From positions 6,437 through 70,436 of the forward strand of contig JBARRP010000163.1 in NCBI GenBank assembly GCA_049644285.1: a DNA stretch of 64,000 nt. Reading direction: 5' to 3'. Positions 40,578-50,005 of this stretch are shown piece by piece. The position numbers were made by a program, and so were the translations under genes. The DNA is from CAVRXT01 sp049644285 (GTDB lineage Bacteria > Acidobacteriota > Terriglobia > Acidiferrales > UBA7541). Positions within the stretch are counted from its first letter, which is position 1; every line of letters starts with the position of its first letter. The notes beneath the pieces are model-generated. The model did not search any database and was not told the DNA's origin. It saw nothing but the letters and a program-made list of their open reading frames with translations.

Positions 40578-41534
40578 ATGCCACGAGCCCTGAAGCCACC
40601 TGCACTGACTGCCGGCGATGCCGTACGGGTTATTGCTCCTGCCAGTCCCGTTGAAGAAGAGAAGCTGCGGAAAGGCTGCGAGGAAATCAAAAGGCTCGGC
40701 TATGTTCCGAAGATTGACCGCGACACCGTGCTGGGACGCGATGGATATTTCGCGGGCCCTGTGGAGAGTCGCGGCGCAGCGCTGAAGGCGGCCCTTGCAG
40801 AACCGGAATCGAAGGCCATTTTTTGCGCGCGCGGCGGTTATGGATCGAATTATTTGCTGGACGGCCTGAAGAAACCGGGCGTGGTTCGCCCAAAGATACT
40901 TTTGGGGTACAGCGACATTACTTCGCTGCAGGTATTGTTGTGGCAGAAGTCTCGCTGGGTGACCTTCTATGGGCCGATGGTTGCGGCCGCGTTCGATTCG
41001 GGAGCCGGCGCACCCGGAGGATACGATCCAGTGTCGTTCAAGCGTGCTCTGACGGAGACGCAGCAGGGATGGACGATGGATCTGCAAGGCGACTCGCTTC
41101 TCACCGGTGAGGCAGAAGGGATCTTGCTCGGTGGTTGCCTCACGCTGGTGGAGGCGACGCTGGGCACGCCCTGGGAGTTGGACACGCGTAACGCGATCGT
41201 CTTGCTGGAGGATCGGGCGATGAAGCCGTACCAAGTCGATCGCTCGTTGATGCATCTGAGACAAGCCGGCAAATTTGAAAGATTGCGCGGGGTGATTTTC
41301 GGGGAGTTCCCGGAATCGGACGCGCCGGCCGGGAGCGCGAGCGTTCGTGAAGTTGCCGAGCGCATCTTGCGGACCGAAGGGATCCCGGTAGCATGGGGAG
41401 TTCCGGTGGGTCACACGGCGCGGCCGATGCTGACGTTTCCTCTGGGCGTCCGCGCGCGGTTGTCCACCACTGCATCACCGAAACTGGAAATACTGGAGCC
41501 GGCGTGTATAGCGCGCCCGGCTGTGAAGCGCTGA
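40578..41534 (+). CDS. ldcA: LD-carboxypeptidase (S66 family)
   Basis: 318 residues. The S66 serine peptidase triad is seen as Ser112 in GYSDITSLQ, Glu in LLEDRAMKPYQVD and His in GHTARPMLTFPLG; CARGGYGSNYLLD is the family nucleotide-like turn. LdcA cuts the D-Ala from tetrapeptide muropeptides in the cytoplasm to give the tripeptide used for recycling; some relatives hydrolyse microcin C-type aminoacyl compounds (MccF). The next gene mpl uses exactly that tripeptide, which supports the recycling role. mpl starts inside its 3' end. Confidence 0.9.
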   Translation: MPRALKPPALTAGDAVRVIAPASPVEEEKLRKGCEEIKRLGYVPKIDRDTVLGRDGYFAGPVESRGAALKAALAEPESKAIFCARGGYGSNYLLDGLKKPGVVRPKILLGYSDITSLQVLLWQKSRWVTFYGPMVAAAFDSGAGAPGGYDPVSFKRALTETQQGWTMDLQGDSLLTGEAEGILLGGCLTLVEATLGTPWELDTRNAIVLLEDRAMKPYQVDRSLMHLRQAGKFERLRGVIFGEFPESDAPAGSASVREVAERILRTEGIPVAWGVPVGHTARPMLTFPLGVRARLSTTASPKLEILEPACIARPAVKR

Positions 41535-42973
41535 GGAGGGGGATCATCGAAGAGCGCATCCGAAAAACGCTGGCACGCATTCACTTGCTGGGAATCGGCG
41601 GGGCGGCGATGGCGCCGGTGGCGGGGATGTTGAAGGAGCGGGGGTATCACGTCACTGGCTCCGATACCGGCTTGTATCCGCCGGCTTCGACGCTTCTGCA
41701 ATCGCTGCACATTCCCTGGAACGAAGGTTTCAATGAAGCAAACCTGAAACCAGCGCCAGATTTAGCCGTCATCGGCAACGTCATTGCTCGTGGCAATCCC
41801 GAGCTCGAATACATTCTCGACGAGAAAATCCCCTACTGCTCGATGGCACAGATTCTCGAAGACCTGTTCATTGTGGGCCACACATCGATTGTTGTCGCCG
41901 GCACGCACGGGAAGACCACGACGACGGCGATGCTGGCATGGATATTCCATGTCGCCGGCCGCCGGCCTGATTTTCTGGTGGGCGGCGTGATTCCGAATTT
42001 CAACGACCGCAGCTACGGCCTGGGCGGCGGCGAGGAATTCATCATTGAAGGCGACGAGTACGAAACGGCCTTTTTCGATCGCGGTCCAAAATTCCTGCAC
42101 TACCATCCCGATGAGCTCATCGTCACCTCGCTCGAATACGATCACGCGGACATTTATCCCGATCTGGCTTCGATCGCATTGCAATTCCGGCGTCTGGTCA
42201 ATTTGGTGCCGCGGCGCGGGCGAGTGCTCGTGTGGGGAGAAAGTGAAGAAGTAAAGGCCTGCGCGGCGAAGGCTTTTTGCCCGGTGGAAACGTTCGGACT
42301 GCGCGAGGGGGTGGATTGGTGCGCGGGCGACATCGAATGGTCGGATGGCGCAACGCAGTTCCGGGTGGCGTACCGCGGGCGGGAAGTGGCGCGCATCCGC
42401 ATGAGTCTCGCCGGACGGCACAACGTGCTTGATGCGTTGGCGGCCATCGGTCTCGCTTACGGCCGTGGGGTAGAATGCGAAGCCATCGAACGCGCGATGG
42501 AAACGTTTCAGGGCGTGCGACGAAGGATGGAAGTGAAGGGAGAAGCGGGCGGCGTGCTTGTCATCGAGGACTTTGCGCACCACCCGACTGCCATCCGCGT
42601 GACGCTTGACGCAGTTCGCACGCGCTGGCCCGGCCGCCGAATCTGGGCGGCGATCGAGCCGCGTTCGAACACGATGCGGCGAAAGATATTCCAGGACGTG
42701 TTGCCGGAGGCGCTGGCAGGGGCGGATAAGATTATCTTCGGGCCCGTCAGCCACGCTCAACTTCTCGCGGGCGAGGAACGAATGGAGCCTGAGAAAGTCG
42801 CGGAAGACCTGCGCGCTCGAGGGAAAGAGGCGCACGCGCTCGGATCGGCGCAGGAAATCGCGGAATATCTGGCTCGAGAGGCCCGGCGGGGAGACCTGGT
42901 TCTTGTGATGTCCAACGGGAGTTTCGATGGGTTGAATGCAAAGCTTCTCGAGAAGCTCGAGCAGCGCAAGTGA
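41504..42973 (+). CDS. mpl: UDP-N-acetylmuramate:tripeptide ligase Mpl
   Basis: About 489 residues. Mur-ligase fold: IHLLGIGGAAMAPVAGMLKERGYHVTGSD, ATP loop GTHGKTTTTAMLAW, catalytic EGDEYETAFFDRGPKF and SLAGRHNVLDALAAIGLAYG, and IEDFAHHPTAI before the C-terminal domain. Mpl joins L-Ala-gamma-D-Glu-mDAP to UDP-MurNAc. The start is not clear: GTG at 41504 has GGAG 5-6 bases upstream and overlaps ldcA by 31 bases; a strong GAGGAGGGGG at 41533-41542 lies before two ATC codons but no standard start. M61 peptidase gene overlaps its end by 4 bases. Confidence 0.93.
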   Translation: MYSAPGCEALRRGIIEERIRKTLARIHLLGIGGAAMAPVAGMLKERGYHVTGSDTGLYPPASTLLQSLHIPWNEGFNEANLKPAPDLAVIGNVIARGNPELEYILDEKIPYCSMAQILEDLFIVGHTSIVVAGTHGKTTTTAMLAWIFHVAGRRPDFLVGGVIPNFNDRSYGLGGGEEFIIEGDEYETAFFDRGPKFLHYHPDELIVTSLEYDHADIYPDLASIALQFRRLVNLVPRRGRVLVWGESEEVKACAAKAFCPVETFGLREGVDWCAGDIEWSDGATQFRVAYRGREVARIRMSLAGRHNVLDALAAIGLAYGRGVECEAIERAMETFQGVRRRMEVKGEAGGVLVIEDFAHHPTAIRVTLDAVRTRWPGRRIWAAIEPRSNTMRRKIFQDVLPEALAGADKIIFGPVSHAQLLAGEERMEPEKVAEDLRARGKEAHALGSAQEIAEYLAREARRGDLVLVMSNGSFDGLNAKLLEKLEQRK

Positions 42974-44778
42974 TCAGGGATTGCCGGCCATTCGCGTGGG
43001 TGTTTCTATGGGCGATGGCGGTACACCCGGCGGGCGCGACCATTCGCTATCGCGTTTCAATCGCTCATCCGGAAAAACATCTCTTCCATGTCAGGATGAC
43101 GGTTCCCACCGCCGGGAAGGAATTGCGCGCAGCCCTTCCCGCGTGGAATACGCTCTATCAGGTTCGCGATTTCGCCTACCGCGTGCAGGACCTCCGCGCG
43201 ACTTCTTTGCCGAAGGAGTCAGCGGCGCCTTCCGAAGCTCTTCAAGTTCGCAAGCTCGACAAGCAGACCTGGCAAATCCGATTCGCTCGGAGCGGCAACA
43301 CAACGCCGGACTTGGGTAACGTTCAGATCGAGTATGAGATCTTTTGGGATACGCCTGGACCATTCAGCTCGCAACTCGATGCCCATCACGCCTTCATCAA
43401 TCCGGCGGAGATTCTGTTCTACGTTCCTGACCGACGGGATGAAGATGTTGAGATCAGCTTTTCCGATTTGCCTGCTGGGTGGCGCGCGGCCGTCGAGCTC
43501 CCGGCCGGCGGAGACGGTTTGTCTTTTCGGGCGCCGGGCTACGACGCGCTTGCGGACGCGCCGATAGAACTAGGGTCGTTTGAGGAATTCCGCTTTCAAG
43601 AAGGGAGCGCTCAGATTCGCTTCGCGGTTGACGGGCAATCGTGGAGTCGCGGCCGGCTCGAAGAGGCGCTTCGCCGGATCGTTCGCACCCAGACAGGGAT
43701 GATGCGCGAAGTCCCGTTTCAAGAATATCTCTTCATTTTCCATTTCGGAGCTTATACCCCCTCTTTGACCGGCGGCATGGAGCACTTGAATTCGACGGCG
43801 ATTGCCACGGTGAGCGAAGATTCGGGTGTGGTGGTTGCGGCGCACGAGTTCTTCCATCTTTGGAACGTCAAGCGCATCCGGCCACAAAGCCTTGAGCCGG
43901 TTGACTACACGAAGGAACAATGGACGCGCGCCCTGTGGTTTGCCGAAGGCGTGACGAACACCTATGGCAGCTACACTCTGGTGCGCTCGGGCCTGTGGGG
44001 TCGCGAGCAGTTCTACCAGGATTTGGCCGACGCCTTCGCGGAACTGGACTCACGCGCGGCGAGGGTTTGGCAAAGCGTGGAGGAATCGAGCCTGGATGCG
44101 TGGTTCGACAAATACGACACCTACCGCCGTCCCGAATTCAGCATATCGTATTATGACAAGGGCCAGATACTGGGAGTTTTGCTCGATCTTTCGATTCGCG
44201 ATGCGACCGACAATCACAAGTCCCTGGACGACCTCCTGCGCGCCATGAACGAAGAATTCGCCCATCGCCGCCGGTATTACAACGACAGCGAGGACATCCG
44301 CGCCGTGATTGAAAAGGTTTCCGGGCGGAGCTTCGAAGATTTTTTTCGCCGCTTCGTCTCCGGCACGGACGAAATTCCAGCGAATGAGTTCCTTGCTCTC
44401 GCTGGTCTCGATCTGAAGACGGAAAGGACGCGGAATTCGGATCTGGGGTTCTGGCCGGGGCGGGGGCCGGAGAGTTCGCAGGCTGTGATCAGCGTCGAGT
44501 CCGGCAGCGGCGCGGAGGAGGGCGGTGTGCGACAGGGAGATGTGCTTCTCTCTCTCAACGGAGACGCTTTCCCTCAGAATTCGGGCGCTTGGCTGCGAGA
44601 GCACTCCCCGGGAGAAACGGTGCGTCTGCGGGTGCGGCGCAGAAACGGCGCCGAGCAAGAATTGACGTTCGCCCTCGGGCTGCGCGAAGACAGAAATTAT
44701 CGGATCGAAGAGCTTGCGCACCCGAGCGACCGGCAGCGGCGGATTCGTGAAGGAATCCTGCGCGGAACCACCGACTAG
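42970..44778 (+). CDS. M61-family peptidase with PDZ domain
   Basis: 602 residues. Start GTG overlaps the mpl stop (GTGATC...). A signal peptide (FAWVFLWAMAVHPAGA) predicts export. Zinc motif HEFFH (His292, Glu293, His296) in AAHEFFHLWNVKRIRPQSL and third ligand Glu326 in WFAEGVTNTYGSY, then a C-terminal PDZ domain (SVESGSGAEEGGVRQGDVLLSLN) match glycyl aminopeptidases (M61). Acts on peptides with N-terminal Gly/Ala in the periplasm. Coupled in the ldcA-mpl transcript, hinting at cell-wall or envelope peptide turnover. Confidence 0.92.
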   Translation: MIRDCRPFAWVFLWAMAVHPAGATIRYRVSIAHPEKHLFHVRMTVPTAGKELRAALPAWNTLYQVRDFAYRVQDLRATSLPKESAAPSEALQVRKLDKQTWQIRFARSGNTTPDLGNVQIEYEIFWDTPGPFSSQLDAHHAFINPAEILFYVPDRRDEDVEISFSDLPAGWRAAVELPAGGDGLSFRAPGYDALADAPIELGSFEEFRFQEGSAQIRFAVDGQSWSRGRLEEALRRIVRTQTGMMREVPFQEYLFIFHFGAYTPSLTGGMEHLNSTAIATVSEDSGVVVAAHEFFHLWNVKRIRPQSLEPVDYTKEQWTRALWFAEGVTNTYGSYTLVRSGLWGREQFYQDLADAFAELDSRAARVWQSVEESSLDAWFDKYDTYRRPEFSISYYDKGQILGVLLDLSIRDATDNHKSLDDLLRAMNEEFAHRRRYYNDSEDIRAVIEKVSGRSFEDFFRRFVSGTDEIPANEFLALAGLDLKTERTRNSDLGFWPGRGPESSQAVISVESGSGAEEGGVRQGDVLLSLNGDAFPQNSGAWLREHSPGETVRLRVRRRNGAEQELTFALGLREDRNYRIEELAHPSDRQRRIREGILRGTTD

Positions 44779-44795
44779 CAAGATCGGACGGCGCT

Positions 44796-45539
44796 TTGGC
44801 GATCATCTACTTCCTTCGGACAATCGGGGTGGTTCTGTACATCGCAGCGTGGCTCGTCCTTATCGCACCTGCCCTCATTCTCTATACGATCCTGGTTCAC
44901 TCAGCCGACCTTCTTTATCGCGTGGCGATGGTTGGCGTTCGAGGAGCTGCGCGGCTCGCGGGAATGCGCATTCGCGTCGAAGGGATTGAAAATGTTCCAC
45001 CTGGAGCGTGCGTGTTTGTTGCCAATCACGTAAGCAATGTGGACCCCCTTGCGGTTGTGCCGGTGATTCCGAAACGGGTCGCGCTGCTGGCGAAGAGCGA
45101 ACTGTTCCGCATTCCAATTCTTGCGACGGCAATGCGCCTTGCCAGCTTTGTTCCAGTGGATCGGCGCGATCCTGAAGCGGCGGCCGCGAGTGTGGGCAAG
45201 GCGCTCGAGAACCTGCGTTGCGGCGTCTCATTCCTGGTTTATCCCGAAGGTACGCGTAGCCCGGATGGGCGGCTGAGGCCTTTTAAGAAAGGCTCGTTCG
45301 TGCTGGCGATTCAGGGCGGAGTGCCGGTGGTTCCGATTTCAATCATCGGAACGCAGAAAGTGATGCGCAAAGGAGAGCGGTTCATGCGTCCGGGTGAAGT
45401 AACGATTCGATTCGGACCACCTGTGGACGCGACGAAGTACACGATGGACCAGCGGGTGGGCTTGGTGGGACGAGTCCACGATCTCATTGCCGCCGGTCTG
45501 CCGGAGGATCAGCGGCCGCTACCCGCGGCGCGAGAATAG
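44796..45539 (+). CDS. plsC: 1-acyl-sn-glycerol-3-phosphate acyltransferase
   Basis: 247 residues. N-terminal membrane segment (FLRTIGVVLYIAAWLVLIAPALILYTILV) and acyltransferase motifs NHVSNVD (His78, Asp83), PKRVALLAKSEL, YPEGTRSPDG and PVVPISIIGTQKVM. Makes phosphatidate from lysophosphatidate. Start TTG at 44796 without a strong ribosome site, 17 bases after the M61 stop. Its last 31 bases overlap the lpxD end on the opposite strand. Confidence 0.92.
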   Translation: MAIIYFLRTIGVVLYIAAWLVLIAPALILYTILVHSADLLYRVAMVGVRGAARLAGMRIRVEGIENVPPGACVFVANHVSNVDPLAVVPVIPKRVALLAKSELFRIPILATAMRLASFVPVDRRDPEAAAASVGKALENLRCGVSFLVYPEGTRSPDGRLRPFKKGSFVLAIQGGVPVVPISIIGTQKVMRKGERFMRPGEVTIRFGPPVDATKYTMDQRVGLVGRVHDLIAAGLPEDQRPLPAARE

Positions 45540-46576
45540 CCATCCGTTCCGCGCCGACGGGGTTTGCGCAGCGCCGCGACCTGCGCCTTGAGATCGCGCA
45601 CCGTTTTCTGAAGCTCCGGCAGACGCGCGAAAATCGCGGAAGCCTTGAGCCACGTCTTATTCTCGATCGCGGGATAGCCGGAATAGAGCGCGCCGGCTGG
45701 GACGTCGTGGGGGACTCCGCTCTGCGAGCTAATCACAGCGTCGTCGCCGATGGTCAAATGTCCCGCCGCGCCGACTTGTCCGGCGAGGGTGCAGCGATTT
45801 CCAACGCGGGTCGAGCCCGCCAAACCGACTTGGCCGCACAAAAGAGTATCCTCGCCCACTTTCGACGCGTGACCTACCTGGACTAGATTGTCGAGTTTCG
45901 TGCCGCGTCCAATTCGCGTCTCGCCGATCGTGGCGCGGTCTACGGTGGTGTTAGCCTGGATCTCGACATCATCTTCAATGACGGCAACTCCGGACTGCCG
46001 CATCTTGTACCAGCGCGCATCTTCCCGGCGGGCAAAGCCGAAGCCATCTCCGCCAACGACAGCCCCGTTCTGCAGGATCACGCGATGTCCGATTTTGCAG
46101 AACTCGCGTACGCAGGCGTGGGAGTGAGCGAAAAAGTCGTCTCCGATGCGGGCGCCGCGATAGATGGCTACAAAGCTGTGCAAGACGGCATTGCGGCCGA
46201 TTTGCACATCTGCGTCGATGAAGCAGTAAGGTCCGATGTGAGGGCCCGCGCCGACCCGCGCTGAGGGGTCAACAATGGCGGTGGGATGAATTTCGGGCGC
46301 ATAGCGCGGGGGCTGATAGAAGAATTCAATGGCACGGGCGAAGTCGAGGTAGGGATTCGCGGACCGCAGGGCGGCGATGGGCACTGGGCCCGCGTCCCGA
46401 GCCACGACGATGGCCGAGGCGCGAGTCTTCGCAATCCAGGGCCGGTATCGCCGGTTCGCCAGGAACGTCAATTGTCCCGGGGCGGCTTCTTCCAGCCCGG
46501 CCACTCCGGTGATCTCAATGTTGGCGTCACCCTCGACCTGGCAATCCAGGCGGCGGCCAATTTCGGAAAGTTTCAT
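45509..46576 (-). CDS. lpxD: UDP-3-O-(acyl)glucosamine N-acyltransferase
   Basis: 355 residues. N-terminal uridine-binding domain (GRRLDCQVEGDANIEITGVAGLEEAAPG) and a long run of hexapeptide repeats (GAGPHIGPYCFIDADVQIGR ... VEIQANTTVDRATIGETRI), with the active-site His in GHASKVGEDTLLCGQ. Adds the second acyl chain in lipid A. The ATG has GGAGG 6 bases before. The C-terminus (RKPRRRGTDGYSRAAGSGR) is basic and overlaps plsC antisense. This confirms a lipid A-bearing outer membrane. Confidence 0.94.
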   Translation of the reverse strand: MKLSEIGRRLDCQVEGDANIEITGVAGLEEAAPGQLTFLANRRYRPWIAKTRASAIVVARDAGPVPIAALRSANPYLDFARAIEFFYQPPRYAPEIHPTAIVDPSARVGAGPHIGPYCFIDADVQIGRNAVLHSFVAIYRGARIGDDFFAHSHACVREFCKIGHRVILQNGAVVGGDGFGFARREDARWYKMRQSGVAVIEDDVEIQANTTVDRATIGETRIGRGTKLDNLVQVGHASKVGEDTLLCGQVGLAGSTRVGNRCTLAGQVGAAGHLTIGDDAVISSQSGVPHDVPAGALYSGYPAIENKTWLKASAIFARLPELQKTVRDLKAQVAALRKPRRRGTDGYSRAAGSGR

Positions 46577-46695
46577 GGAATCCTCCGACGGTTCGCGTGC
46601 TCGCGGCAGTCGAGCGCCACGCGAGCCACTCTACAACAATCACTTGCGAAATGGGGATGCTGAGAACGGCGCGAAGGATTGAACGACGCTGGCCG

Positions 46696-47238
46696 CTACT
46701 CGGTGAAGAGTTTCGGTTGAGAGGCTCCGGCGGTGGCCGAGGCCGCGCGGGGTACGCGCCTGGCGATGCCAACGACGCCGAGCACCTTCATTTCCGCGAG
46801 GGCCGACCGGGGAATGAACAGACGCAAACTATTGCCATGCAGGTCGGGAGGTGTCAGTTGAACTCCGTTTTCGAGAAGATCCAGGAGGTCGTTGGAGACG
46901 ATACCTTCGATGGAGTCCCCGTCGCGGAACCTGAGCTTCACCCAGAGGCCATCCAGTTTGGGCCGGCTGTAGAATGCCTTCCGCTCGGGCTCGTAGGATT
47001 CGCTGAATTCGCGCACGAAGTAGACGCACTTGACATCCTCGATCGGCATCGATAGATGCTCGCCATCCGGTGTTAGCAGATTGAGTTTTTCAATCCGGCC
47101 CAGGCCGGTCGGGTTCAGATAGCCACGTACGGGGGTGCCTTCCTGAAGGACTACGACTACCTTTTTGTGGGTCGACGCTGGGGATCGACTTTTCACCGGG
47201 CAAAGCGCGTTCTCGGGAAGACTCTTGCGAACACGCAA
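46696..47238 (-). CDS. hypothetical protein with two beta-barrel-like repeats
   Basis: About 180 residues. Two similar halves read KKVVVVLQEGTPVRGYLNP...IEKLNLLTPDGEHLSMPIEDVKCVYFVREF and VKLRFRDGDSIEGIVSNDL...VQLTPPDLHGNSLRLFIPRSALAEMKVLG. This suggests a duplicated small beta-barrel (Sm/SH3-like) but I do not recognise a named family. No signal or membrane segment. Divergent from murJ with only 75 bases between the starts, and 119 bases from lpxD. Start TTG at 47238; a GTG 14 codons in is also possible. The last ~20 residues are Ala/Ser-rich. Confidence 0.7.
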   Translation of the reverse strand: MRVRKSLPENALCPVKSRSPASTHKKVVVVLQEGTPVRGYLNPTGLGRIEKLNLLTPDGEHLSMPIEDVKCVYFVREFSESYEPERKAFYSRPKLDGLWVKLRFRDGDSIEGIVSNDLLDLLENGVQLTPPDLHGNSLRLFIPRSALAEMKVLGVVGIARRVPRAASATAGASQPKLFTE

Positions 47239-47313
47239 CGGTTATGCTATCCTTGCGCGAAATCGCTGTCAAGTTGTTGGTGCTCAAAGGGTTAGCATCG
47301 GAGCGTCGGGCGA

Positions 47314-48951
47314 TTGACCCACACAAGGCAGATCCTCAAATCCGCCTCCGTAATAACCGTCGCGACCATAATCAGCCGTATTTGCGGGTATTTACGCGAC
47401 CAACGGATCACACTCCTCCTTGGAACATCGGTCACGGCCGATTGCTTCATTTTATCCTTCGGAATCCCCAACCTAGTGCGGCGCCTGGTGGCGGATGGAG
47501 CCATATCGGCCTCGTTCATACCTGTGTTCACCGGCTATCTTCGAGAGAAGTCGCGCGAAGAGGCTTGGGATTTCGTGGGGAGGGTTTTCTGGACTCTGTG
47601 CCTGGTGCTCGCCGGCGTCGCGGTGTTGGGAGTGGTGTTTTCGCATCAGGTCATCGCTCTCTTTACTGCATTGGGCCAAGGGCCCGCCCATTGGGAGCAA
47701 GCCGTCTACCTCAACCGGATCATGTTCCCATACGTTTTCTTCATTGGGTTGGCGGCACTGGCCGCAGCCATTCTGAACAGTTTCCACATCTTCGGGCTTC
47801 CGGCGGCGATGCCTATTCTTTCCAACGTCACAATCATCCTCTTCTCGGTCGGGTTGGTGTACCGGCCGATCATGAACTGGGCGCCCGACGCGTACCGAAG
47901 TCCGGCGGTGGCGCTCTCGGTGGGAGTAATTCTTGGCGGGGCTATGCAGCTCGCCGTGCTCTTCAGGGAATTGGCTCGGAGGGGCATGCACTTTCGGTTT
48001 GGTGTCTCGCTTCGGGACCCGGGAATTCGGACACTGGGCCGTCTTATGGTCCCGGGATTTTTCGGGATCGGGGTTTATCAGATCAATTTCTTCGTGGGCA
48101 GAGTTTTTGCCACGTCCGCGCGGCTTCCGCAAGGCAGCGTCACTTCGCTCTACGTCGCCGATCGAGTCACCGAGCTGGTCGTGGGGACCTTCGCGATTGC
48201 GGTCTCGACGGTAATCTTGCCGATGATGTCACACCAGGCGGCGGAAGGAAATTATGCGGACATGAAGAAGACGTTCGGCTTCTCGACGCGCTTCGTTTCC
48301 TTTGTGACGATTCCCGCAGCGGTGGGATTGTTTCTGTTGCGCGAACCAATCGTCAGAGTGCTTTTCCAGCACGGCGAGTTCGCTGCGCAATCGACGATGC
48401 TCACCTCTCGTGCCCTGCTTTATTATTCCCTTGGGCTTCCGGGATTCGCAGCCGTCAAGCTGGTGGTGCCTCTTTTTTATGCACTTCGCGATACGGCAAC
48501 GCCCGTGCGCGTGGCGGCTTACGCGATGGTCCTGAACGTTTTGTTGAACATCGTGTTCCTTGCAGCGTTTTCGCGTTACCTTTCAAACGGGAGCCCGGCG
48601 CTGGCGAGCGCGCTCTCCGCTTACCTGAATTTTTCGCTGCTCTTCCTGCTTTTCCGGCGGCGCTTCGGAAGAGTGGGGGCGCGGGCGATCGTGGTGTCGC
48701 TCGCAAAGATTTCGATCTGTTCAGGGGCGATGGGTCTGGGCTGCGCGGCGATGAAAAACTACGTGCATTTCGATTCGTTGCGTCACGTCCTTTCTCAAGC
48801 CGCCATCCTCGCCGCGATGATTGGGTTGTGCGCGGGAGTTTACCTGGCGCTGGCGTGGCTGCTGCGTTGCGAGGAGCTCGTCGAAGCGGCCACTCTTTTT
48901 CGTCGCGGTGAAGTGGCGCCAGCGGGCGCGTCTGATTGGGTCCGAGGATGA
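47314..48951 (+). CDS. murJ: lipid II flippase MurJ
   Basis: 545 residues with about 14 membrane segments. Starts LTHTRQILKSASVITVATII then SRICGYLRDQRITLLLG, the MATE-like MviN/MurJ family; the conserved FIPVFTGY and SLYVADRVTELVVGTFAIAVSTVILP blocks fit. Moves lipid II across the inner membrane for peptidoglycan synthesis. In-frame TAG is at 47293 and the only start between is TTG at 47314, so a TTG start is likely. xerD follows after 21 bases. Confidence 0.94.
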   Translation: MTHTRQILKSASVITVATIISRICGYLRDQRITLLLGTSVTADCFILSFGIPNLVRRLVADGAISASFIPVFTGYLREKSREEAWDFVGRVFWTLCLVLAGVAVLGVVFSHQVIALFTALGQGPAHWEQAVYLNRIMFPYVFFIGLAALAAAILNSFHIFGLPAAMPILSNVTIILFSVGLVYRPIMNWAPDAYRSPAVALSVGVILGGAMQLAVLFRELARRGMHFRFGVSLRDPGIRTLGRLMVPGFFGIGVYQINFFVGRVFATSARLPQGSVTSLYVADRVTELVVGTFAIAVSTVILPMMSHQAAEGNYADMKKTFGFSTRFVSFVTIPAAVGLFLLREPIVRVLFQHGEFAAQSTMLTSRALLYYSLGLPGFAAVKLVVPLFYALRDTATPVRVAAYAMVLNVLLNIVFLAAFSRYLSNGSPALASALSAYLNFSLLFLLFRRRFGRVGARAIVVSLAKISICSGAMGLGCAAMKNYVHFDSLRHVLSQAAILAAMIGLCAGVYLALAWLLRCEELVEAATLFRRGEVAPAGASDWVRG

Positions 48952-48972
48952 AGCAGTGATTGAGGAAATCCC

Positions 48973-49857
48973 ATGGATGGACTGATCCTGTCTTTCCTGG
49001 CCTACATTCGAATTGAAAAAGGCCTGGCGGAAAATACGGTGCTGGCGTATCGCCGGGATCTCCTGAAGTTTGCCGACTTCGTCGCGAAGAACCACCTCGA
49101 AGCCGAGAGAATCGTGCGAAGCAATCTGGTGGATTACCTCAGCAGCCTTTACCAGCGACGCCTCGATAGCCGATCGGTGGGCCGGCACCTCGCCAGCTTG
49201 CGGCAGTTCTTCCGCTTCTTGTGCGCCGAAGGGATTATCCGCGACGATCCGGCTCTGAATATCGAATCGCCACGATTCCGTTATAGCCTGCCGAGCTTCT
49301 TGAGCATCGAGGAAGTGGAGCGGCTGCTTGCCCAACCAGACGCCAAAACGGTGGGAGGCCTGCGTGATAAGGCGATGATCGAGCTGATGTATTCGACGGG
49401 TTTGCGGGTTTCCGAGCTTTGCGGTCTCCGCGTCAGCGATCTGGAGATGCAAGTGGGTTGCTTGCGTTGTCTTGGCAAGGGCAATAAAGAGAGGCTCGTG
49501 CCCGTAGGCCGGTCGGCCCTGGCCCTGGTGCAGGAATATCTGCGGGATTCGCGTCCCAAACTGCTGGGCGATAAAACGTCAGCGAATCTATTCTTGAGCC
49601 GAATCGGCACTCCCATGAACCGAATCGCGTTCTGGCGAATGCTCTCCGCTTACGGGCGGAAGGCTGGACTGCGGATGAGGCTGAAGCCGCATATGCTGCG
49701 TCACAGCTTTGCGACGCACCTGCTGGACCGGGGGGCCGACTTGCGGTCCGTTCAGATGATGCTGGGCCATGCCGACATAACGACTACGCAGATTTACACC
49801 CACGTGGTGGAAGAGCGGCTGAAACAAGTTTACAAAGCGCATCACCCCCGAGCCTAA
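48973..49857 (+). CDS. xerD: site-specific tyrosine recombinase XerD
   Basis: 294 residues. N-terminal SAM-like core-binding domain (LSFLAYIRIEKGLAENTVLAYRRDLLKF), catalytic Arg in TGLRVSELCGL, Lys in GKGNKERLVPVG, HxxR in LRHSFATHLLDRGADL, His in LGHADI and Tyr in TTQIYTHV, all present. Resolves chromosome dimers at dif with XerC. No dif site was looked for outside. GAGGAA precedes the ATG by 5 bases. Sits in a murJ-xerD run. Confidence 0.94.
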   Translation: MDGLILSFLAYIRIEKGLAENTVLAYRRDLLKFADFVAKNHLEAERIVRSNLVDYLSSLYQRRLDSRSVGRHLASLRQFFRFLCAEGIIRDDPALNIESPRFRYSLPSFLSIEEVERLLAQPDAKTVGGLRDKAMIELMYSTGLRVSELCGLRVSDLEMQVGCLRCLGKGNKERLVPVGRSALALVQEYLRDSRPKLLGDKTSANLFLSRIGTPMNRIAFWRMLSAYGRKAGLRMRLKPHMLRHSFATHLLDRGADLRSVQMMLGHADITTTQIYTHVVEERLKQVYKAHHPRA

Positions 49858-50005
49858 AGAAAAGAATTGGGTTCGGTGCCGCGCCGAGGGGGGCGGCGGC
49901 GTCAGGGGAGAGCAATTCCGGTCCGGTTGTAACTTTCCAAGACGGCCGATTCTCAAAAGGTTCAGCACGGGTTGCGGCGCGTTGCGCGAGGAGGCTACCA
50001 ACCTC

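Noticed and set aside
47244..48911. Second plus-strand frame overlapping murJ
   Set aside because: Not hydrophobic and Arg/Gly-rich; murJ in the other frame has all membrane segments.
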